Shown piece by piece: positions 59,477 to 64,000 of a stretch of 64,000 nt of DNA; positions within the stretch are counted from its first letter, which is position 1, and every line of letters starts with the position of its first letter. The DNA comes from Actinoplanes italicus (GTDB taxonomy: Bacteria; Actinomycetota; Actinomycetes; Mycobacteriales; Micromonosporaceae), in NCBI RefSeq assembly GCF_003001815.1, contig NZ_PVMZ01000004.1:124001-188000 (forward strand). Reading direction: 5' to 3'. The position numbers and the translations under genes were made by a program. The notes beneath the pieces are model-generated. The model did not search any database, had not been told where the DNA came from, and saw nothing but the letters and a program-made list of their open reading frames with translations.

Positions 59477-60852
59477 CAGACCAGCTTGGGTGGGGTGTTA
59501 CCGGCCGCGATGATGGCGCGCCGGATCGGCACGAGGGCCAGCAGCACGCCGCCGAGCAGGAAGAACACCACCAGGGAGACGATGCCGGCGCGGTAGGAGT
59601 TGGTGAGCTGGAAGATCAGGCCGAAGAACAGCGGGCCGAGCCAGCTGGTGCCCTTGTCGCTGATCTCGTAGAAGCCGTAGTACTCGCCTTCTTTGCCGGC
59701 GGGGATGAGCTGGGAGAACAGGCTGCGTGACAGGGCCTGGCTGCCGCCCATGACGATGCCGATGCCGGCGCCGAGCAGCATGAACGGGATCGGTTTGCCT
59801 TCGGGCAGGAAGAACGCGGCGACCACGACGGCGAGCCAGCCGCCGAGGGCGATGAGGATGGTCTTGCGGGCGCCGATGCGGGTGGCGAGGGCGCCGAGCA
59901 GCAGGGCGCCGCCGAAGGCGAGGAACTGCACGATCAGAATCGTCATGATCATGTCGGATTGCTGGAGGCCGAGTTCCTTGTCGCCGAACTGGCTGGCCAG
60001 GGCGATGACGGTCTGGATGCCGTCGTTGTAGATCAGGTACGCGCCGAGGAACGCCAGCGTCAGCGGGTAGGCGCGCATGCCTTTGATGGTGTGGCCGAGC
60101 TGTTTGAAGCCGTCGGTGAGCACGTTGCCGCCGGTGCCGGGTTCGCCCGAGGCGCCGCCGGGGTGTTCGCGTAGCCACAGCAGCGGCACGATGGTGAACG
60201 CCGCCCACCAGATGCCGGCCGACACGATCGAGGCGCGGGCCAGGTCCATGGTGCGCTGGGGGTTGCCGTCCTCGGACAGGCTGAGCACGGCGATCAGGTT
60301 GAGCAGCAGCAGGACACCGCCGCCGAGGTAGCCGATGGCCCAGCCGCGTGAGGAGATCTTGTCGCGTTCGTCGGGGCCGCCGAGCTGGGGCAGGAACGAG
60401 TTGTAGACGACGATCGCGGCGCCGAAGCTGATGTTGGCGATGATGAACAGCAGGCCGCCGAGCAGGTATCGGTCGCCGGTCACGAACGCCATGGCGACGG
60501 TGGCGGTGGCGCCGGTGAACGCGGCCCCGGCCAGCAGCGGTTTCTTGCGGGGGGCGCGGTCGGCGATGGCGCCCATCACGGGCAGCACGAACACGGTCAG
60601 CAGCACCGACAGCGACACCAGGTAGGCGTAGTAGGAGCCGGCCGCGACCGGGATGCCCAGCGGGTGCACGGTGCCGTCGCAGGTGTCGGCGTCGATGGCG
60701 CAGCCGGCGGCCTGTTCGGTGACGGTGGTCAGGAACGGGCCGAGGAACACCGTGATGACGGTGGTGGAGAAGGCCGAGTTCGCCCAGTCGTAGAAGTACC
60801 AGCCGGTGCGTTCCCGCTTACTCGCGAGAGGTGGGGTGCCGGTGACGGCCAT
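59476..60852 (-). CDS. UMF1/Atg22-type MFS transporter
   Basis: 458 residues from ATG 60852 (MAVTGTPPLASKRERTGWYF), with AGGAG at -10. About 12 hydrophobic helices. The family marks are YFYDWANSAFSTTVITVFLG, ANISFGAAIVVYNSFLPQL, SSRGWAIGYLGGGVLLLLNL and GGSQALSRSLFSQLIPAGKE GEYYGFYEISDKG (two segments). Related to yeast vacuolar amino-acid effluxer Atg22; the substrate in bacteria is unknown. An insertion between helices 1 and 2 has a Cys pair (CAIDADTC). Coupled to the GntR gene. Confidence 0.9.
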   Translation of the reverse strand: MAVTGTPPLASKRERTGWYFYDWANSAFSTTVITVFLGPFLTTVTEQAAGCAIDADTCDGTVHPLGIPVAAGSYYAYLVSLSVLLTVFVLPVMGAIADRAPRKKPLLAGAAFTGATATVAMAFVTGDRYLLGGLLFIIANISFGAAIVVYNSFLPQLGGPDERDKISSRGWAIGYLGGGVLLLLNLIAVLSLSEDGNPQRTMDLARASIVSAGIWWAAFTIVPLLWLREHPGGASGEPGTGGNVLTDGFKQLGHTIKGMRAYPLTLAFLGAYLIYNDGIQTVIALASQFGDKELGLQQSDMIMTILIVQFLAFGGALLLGALATRIGARKTILIALGGWLAVVVAAFFLPEGKPIPFMLLGAGIGIVMGGSQALSRSLFSQLIPAGKEGEYYGFYEISDKGTSWLGPLFFGLIFQLTNSYRAGIVSLVVFFLLGGVLLALVPIRRAIIAAGNTPPKLV

Positions 60853-60924
60853 CAAACGCGCTCCTGAATGTGGGTCGGTGCGCGGACATGATGTCACCTG
60901 CCAGGCGATAAGGGGAGACGTGGA

Positions 60925-61362
60925 TCACTGTTCACCTTGCGTCCACCACTTGGCGAGCGCCGCGGTGGCCGGGTCGTCGGAGGCGGCGAGCACCGTCCAC
61001 GGGTCGGCGCCTTCGGGGATGTCGATGCCGGCGTAGGCGGCCAGCTCGTCGGCGGTGACGTGTTCGACCGGCGGCAGGAAGCCGGTGGGGTCGGCGGTGC
61101 CGAGGGTGGTGGTGTCGATCCAGGGGAAACCGTCGACGGGTTCGGGCAGGTCCACGTCGAGGGCGGGCGGGAACGCGGTGTCGTCGGTGACCTGGTCGGC
61201 GAGGTCGGTGACGTCGGGCAGGTCGGGTACGTCGTCGGGCAGGTCCGGCAGGTCCAGGTCGGGCAGGTGCAGGTCCAGGCCGGCGTCGGCCAGCGGTGGC
61301 GGCAGGTGCACGTCGTCGGGCAGGTCGAAGTCGAAGTCGTCGGGGTCCCAGTGGTCGGTCAT
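60925..61362 (-). CDS. Acidic protein with DLPD repeats, partner of the dynamin-like GTPase
   Basis: 145 residues, very acidic. Residues 8-60 repeat Asp-Leu-Pro-Asp or close forms (DDFDFDLPDDVHLPPPLADA, DLHLPDLDLPDLPDDVPDLP). The C-terminal part is ordered (VEHVTADELAAYAGIDIPEG ADPWTVLAASDDPATAALAK, two pieces), with a helical end KWWTQGEQ. No known domain. Its ATG overlaps the GTPase stop (ATGA), so it is made with it; the disordered acidic tail may regulate or bind that protein. Confidence 0.7.
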   Translation of the reverse strand: MTDHWDPDDFDFDLPDDVHLPPPLADAGLDLHLPDLDLPDLPDDVPDLPDVTDLADQVTDDTAFPPALDVDLPEPVDGFPWIDTTTLGTADPTGFLPPVEHVTADELAAYAGIDIPEGADPWTVLAASDDPATAALAKWWTQGEQ

Positions 61363-63143
61363 GTCAGCAGTCCTCCGTCGGTGGGCGCGGGAGTCAGGGA
61401 ACGGGCTCGTAGCAGCGCCTCGCCGGCCTGCCGGAGCCGGGCGTCGGCGGCGTCGCGGTCGGCGGTCGCCGCGGCGCGGCGTTTCGCGCGGCCGGCCGCG
61501 TCCTCGGCGGCGGCCGCGTCGATCTCGGCGATCAGGGCGTCGAGTTCGCGGAGCCGTTTCTCGATCGCGTCGTCGAGGGCGACGGCGAGGGCGTACTGCA
61601 GGTCGGTGAAGCGGCTGCTGATCTCGTCGGTCAGCGCGGCGCGGGCCTCGGCGAGCACGTCACGCAGCCAGGTGTGGGCGTGCCGGCGGTCGGTGTGCAC
61701 GCGGCGGCGCCAGATGACGTAGCCGCCGGCGGCCAGGCCGAGGCCGATGCCGGCGACCGGGATCAGCAGCCCGGCGCCGGCGATGCCGAGCGCGGAGACG
61801 CCGAGCATCGCGCCGCGGCCGGCGATCAGGGCGACACCGCCGGCGGACAGGGCGATGAGCATGTTGTCGCCGGAGCCGTCGCGGGGCGGGCCGGCGGTCA
61901 GCTGGTGGCGCAGGGTCGCCGAGACCAGGGCGGGGTCGAACGTGTCGGCGAGCACCTTCTCGGCGACGTCGCGGTAGGTGTCCTCCAGCACGGCCGACAG
62001 TTGCGCGGCGACGGCCTGCAGCTGGGTGTCGAGGTCGTCGGGCAGTGCGGTGAGCGCGTCGCCGCGGGCGGCGTCGATGCGGCGGGCGTAGTCGTGCTGG
62101 ACCTCGGTGATCCGGGTCCGCAGCCGGCCGACGACGGCGACGCGGGCGTGCTGGATCTCGGTGTTCAACCTCAACGTCCACTGCCGGGATTCGGTACGTT
62201 TCCGCGCGGCCAGGGCGGCGCGTTCGGCGCGGGTCGCGGCCTGGGCGGCGGCGTCGGCGGCGGACGCCTCGACCCGCTGCCCGGCGGCGTCGCGCAGCCG
62301 GGTCAGGTCGCGGTGGGCGGCGCGCAGCACGTTGGCCAGGCGCAGCTGGTGGCCGCGGCCGGCGAGTTCGACCAGGGCGTGCTGCAGTGCCGGCACCCGG
62401 GACTCGGCGGCGAGGGTGTCGCGGGTCGCGGGGCCGGCGGTCAGGGCGAGTTCGGCGAGCCGGGACGACACCGGGTACCAGGGTGCGGCCGCGAAGCGGG
62501 GGGCGTGGGCCTGCAGCAGGGCCCGGTTGTCCTCGGCGATGGTGCGCCACTGCCCGAAGGCGTCGATCTTGGTGAGGGCGAACACGACGGCGTCGACGCG
62601 TTCGGTGGCGGCGGCCAGGAAGTCGAGTTCCGGCTGCGACAGCGGCGCGGACGCGTCGGCGACGAACAGCAGGGCCGTGCCGCGGCGCACCGCGTCGAGG
62701 GCGATGGTGGCGTGCACCGGGTCCAGGCCGCCGGCGCCGGGGGTGTCGAGCAGGGTCAGGTACTGCAGCAGCGGCGCCGGGTGGGTGACCTCGATGCGGC
62801 GGGCCCGCTGCCGGCCGCGGGCCCACTGCTGCAGGTCGTCGACGGGCACCTCCTCGCCGCCGGGCAGCCAGGCGGTGGCCGCGAACGCGGGACCGGGGGT
62901 GAAGTGCAGGTAGGCGGCGGTGGTGACGGCGGCGTCGACCGGTGACAGGCCGGGCACCCCGAGCAGGGCGTTGATCAGGGAACTCTTGCCGCGTTTGGTT
63001 TCGCCGACGACGACCACGCCGGGCCGGGTCAGGTGCGCGCGGCGCAGCTCGGCCAGGTCGGCGGCGGCGTCCGGGTCGGCGGTACGCAGGTAGGACATGG
63101 TGTCGCGTACGGCGGAGTCCAGCACGGTGGTCAGGTCCTGCAC
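61359..63143 (-). CDS. Dynamin-like GTPase 1
   Basis: 594 residues. G1 P-loop GETKRGKSS at 47-55; G3 DTPG at 133-136; G4 TKID near 190. A long helical stalk follows (about 230-420, ALAARKRTESRQWTLRLNTE) and then a hydrophobic hairpin (about 425-480, GGVALIAGRGAMLGVSALGI AGAGLL in pieces) that should insert in membrane, then another coiled coil. This is the plan of bacterial dynamin-like proteins, which come in pairs and remodel or repair membranes; in Streptomyces DynA/DynB act at sporulation septa. The start overlaps the second GTPase gene's stop by 13 bp. Confidence 0.88.
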   Translation of the reverse strand: MQDLTTVLDSAVRDTMSYLRTADPDAAADLAELRRAHLTRPGVVVVGETKRGKSSLINALLGVPGLSPVDAAVTTAAYLHFTPGPAFAATAWLPGGEEVPVDDLQQWARGRQRARRIEVTHPAPLLQYLTLLDTPGAGGLDPVHATIALDAVRRGTALLFVADASAPLSQPELDFLAAATERVDAVVFALTKIDAFGQWRTIAEDNRALLQAHAPRFAAAPWYPVSSRLAELALTAGPATRDTLAAESRVPALQHALVELAGRGHQLRLANVLRAAHRDLTRLRDAAGQRVEASAADAAAQAATRAERAALAARKRTESRQWTLRLNTEIQHARVAVVGRLRTRITEVQHDYARRIDAARGDALTALPDDLDTQLQAVAAQLSAVLEDTYRDVAEKVLADTFDPALVSATLRHQLTAGPPRDGSGDNMLIALSAGGVALIAGRGAMLGVSALGIAGAGLLIPVAGIGLGLAAGGYVIWRRRVHTDRRHAHTWLRDVLAEARAALTDEISSRFTDLQYALAVALDDAIEKRLRELDALIAEIDAAAAEDAAGRAKRRAAATADRDAADARLRQAGEALLRARSLTPAPTDGGLLT

Positions 63144-64000
63144 CGGCGCACCTCCTGGGCGAGCAGATGGAAGCCGCGGTGGGCGACGTGGGCGATGCGG
63201 GCCTGGGCGGGCCCGGCGCCGTCGACGGCGTAGGCGCGCCAGCGGCCGGCCGCGGCGACCGCCGCCGACGCCAGCGCGGCCGGGTCGGCTGCGGGCAGCG
63301 AGAGGATCCAGCGTGGATCGTCGGAGGTGGCCAGCCGGATCAGCTCCTGCTCCCAGCCGGCGGGTAGCGGCACGGTGCCGGTCGCGGCGCGCTGCGCGGC
63401 GTCGAGCAGCCGCAGCCGGTGGTAGGCCGGATCACGCAGCGCGCCTTCGATCGCGTCGCGTACGACGCTGCGGGAACGCTGGTCGAGGGAGGCGAGGCGT
63501 TCCAGGCGGGTCAGTGCCCAGCCGGCTTTGATGGCGTCGGAGCGCCAGCGGAACGTCTGGTCGACGGTGGCGGTCAGCCGGGCCAGCCCGGACGCCGCCG
63601 ACAGCCGGCGTACCAGTTCGCCGGTGCCCAGCCGCGGGTCGGCGGCCAGTTGCGCGCAGGCGAAGCCGATGCCGTACAGGTCGAGGCGGGTCAGCAGCCG
63701 TTCGCGCTGGCCGGCGCCGAGCGGGGCGGGCCGGGTGCGGAACAGGTCGGCCGACAGCAGCAGCAGCTGCAGGTCGGCGGGAGCCATGGCGGCGAGTGTG
63801 GCGAGGGCGTCGCGGTCGGCGCCGGTCAGCCGGCCGGCCTCGGCGGTCTCGGCCAGCAGGGCGGCGACCGGCACGACGTCACCGACGGTACGGGCCAGCA
63901 GGGCCGCCTGCTGCCGGGCCAGGGGCTCGGCCACCGGCCACGGGTCGCCGGCTCCGCCGGTGAGGGTGTCGATGCGGCCCAGCACGCCGATGGCGTTGAT
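63131..64000 (-). CDS. Dynamin-like GTPase 2, C-terminal part (5' end outside window)
   Basis: The frame is open to the last base, 289 residues visible. It begins INAIGVLGRIDTLTGGAGDP, where the G4 region of these GTPases (NAxGVLxRxD) is found, so the P-loop lies outside the window. The rest is helical (AEPLARQQAALLARTVGDVV, GLARLTATVDQTFRWRSDAI), without a membrane hairpin. Paired with GTPase 1 by a 13-bp overlap; together with the acidic protein they form at least a three-gene operon. GTG 63985 is internal. Confidence 0.82.
   Translation of the reverse strand: MNAIGVLGRIDTLTGGAGDPWPVAEPLARQQAALLARTVGDVVPVAALLAETAEAGRLTGADRDALATLAAMAPADLQLLLLSADLFRTRPAPLGAGQRERLLTRLDLYGIGFACAQLAADPRLGTGELVRRLSAASGLARLTATVDQTFRWRSDAIKAGWALTRLERLASLDQRSRSVVRDAIEGALRDPAYHRLRLLDAAQRAATGTVPLPAGWEQELIRLATSDDPRWILSLPAADPAALASAAVAAAGRWRAYAVDGAGPAQARIAHVAHRGFHLLAQEVRRCRT

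Overview
The window is about 70% G+C, uses many GTG starts and often overlaps stop and start codons by ATGA or GTGA. These traits, together with a DUF5999 protein, a DUF4132 protein, F420/PPOX-type oxidoreductases, a SigE-family sigma factor and a CebR-type operator, point to a soil actinomycete. A Micromonosporaceae member close to Actinoplanes is my inference and was not tested. No rRNA, tRNA, CRISPR array, transposase or phage gene was seen; this is ordinary chromosome with some accessory loci.

Layout. 1-9,170: end of an FtsX-like permease, a large DUF4132 protein, a broken regulator remnant, a PPOX protein, a membrane protein, a Nudix hydrolase, a flavin amine-oxidase-like protein, a lone AbiEii-type nucleotidyltransferase and a VanZ protein. 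9,185-14,700: a frameshifted gene coupled to a pentapeptide-repeat gene and an aldo/keto reductase, then a pair of nucleotidyltransferases and a second aldo/keto reductase. 14,760-21,330: a glycine riboswitch with gcvP, a DUF5999 protein, a PabB-like enzyme, a sigma factor, peptide deformylase and a methyltransferase. 21,300-32,100: mostly regulators with their targets (MerR, TetR with twin operators, LysR with a divergent dehydrogenase) and a secreted GH10 xylanase under a CebR box. 32,100-38,600: repeat-rich intergenic DNA around a TetR/acetyltransferase/MFS operon and a phosphotransferase, then small hypothetical genes. 38,600-43,700: a compact NRPS-independent siderophore operon (two IucA/IucC synthetases and a PLP decarboxylase). 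43,700-49,600: a flavoprotein dehydrogenase, an epimerase-like protein, a TSUP transporter with a 30-residue membrane protein, a nuclease-fold protein and a DHDPS-like aldolase. 49,700-55,120: a probable inducible antibiotic-resistance segment. 55,120-64,000: hydrolase, methyltransferase, hypothetical proteins, a GntR/MFS pair and two dynamin-like GTPases; the last gene runs off the window.

The most interesting signal is at 49,730-52,660. An MFS exporter of the macrolide-efflux type is preceded by three tandem seven-codon reading frames (MRGRSWG, MRGRSWG, MRGRTWS). Each has a perfect Shine-Dalgarno sequence and a stop codon in the loop of a small hairpin, and a 15-bp perfect terminator-like stem lies between them and the exporter. 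An ABC-F ribosome-protection-type gene follows 1.3 kb downstream, with its own overlapping leader frame starting MRETRLR. Both leaders carry the Arg-X-Arg motif known from macrolide-dependent ribosome stalling. This looks like an actinobacterial analogue of the mef/msr(D) pair, with an unusual triple-uORF attenuator.

A second unexplained signal is a dispersed intergenic element seen four times, near 9,185, 32,089, 36,000 and 51,258. It has a CTAG-rich core and, in two copies, the same two downstream hairpins. Two copies supply the stop codon of the preceding gene.
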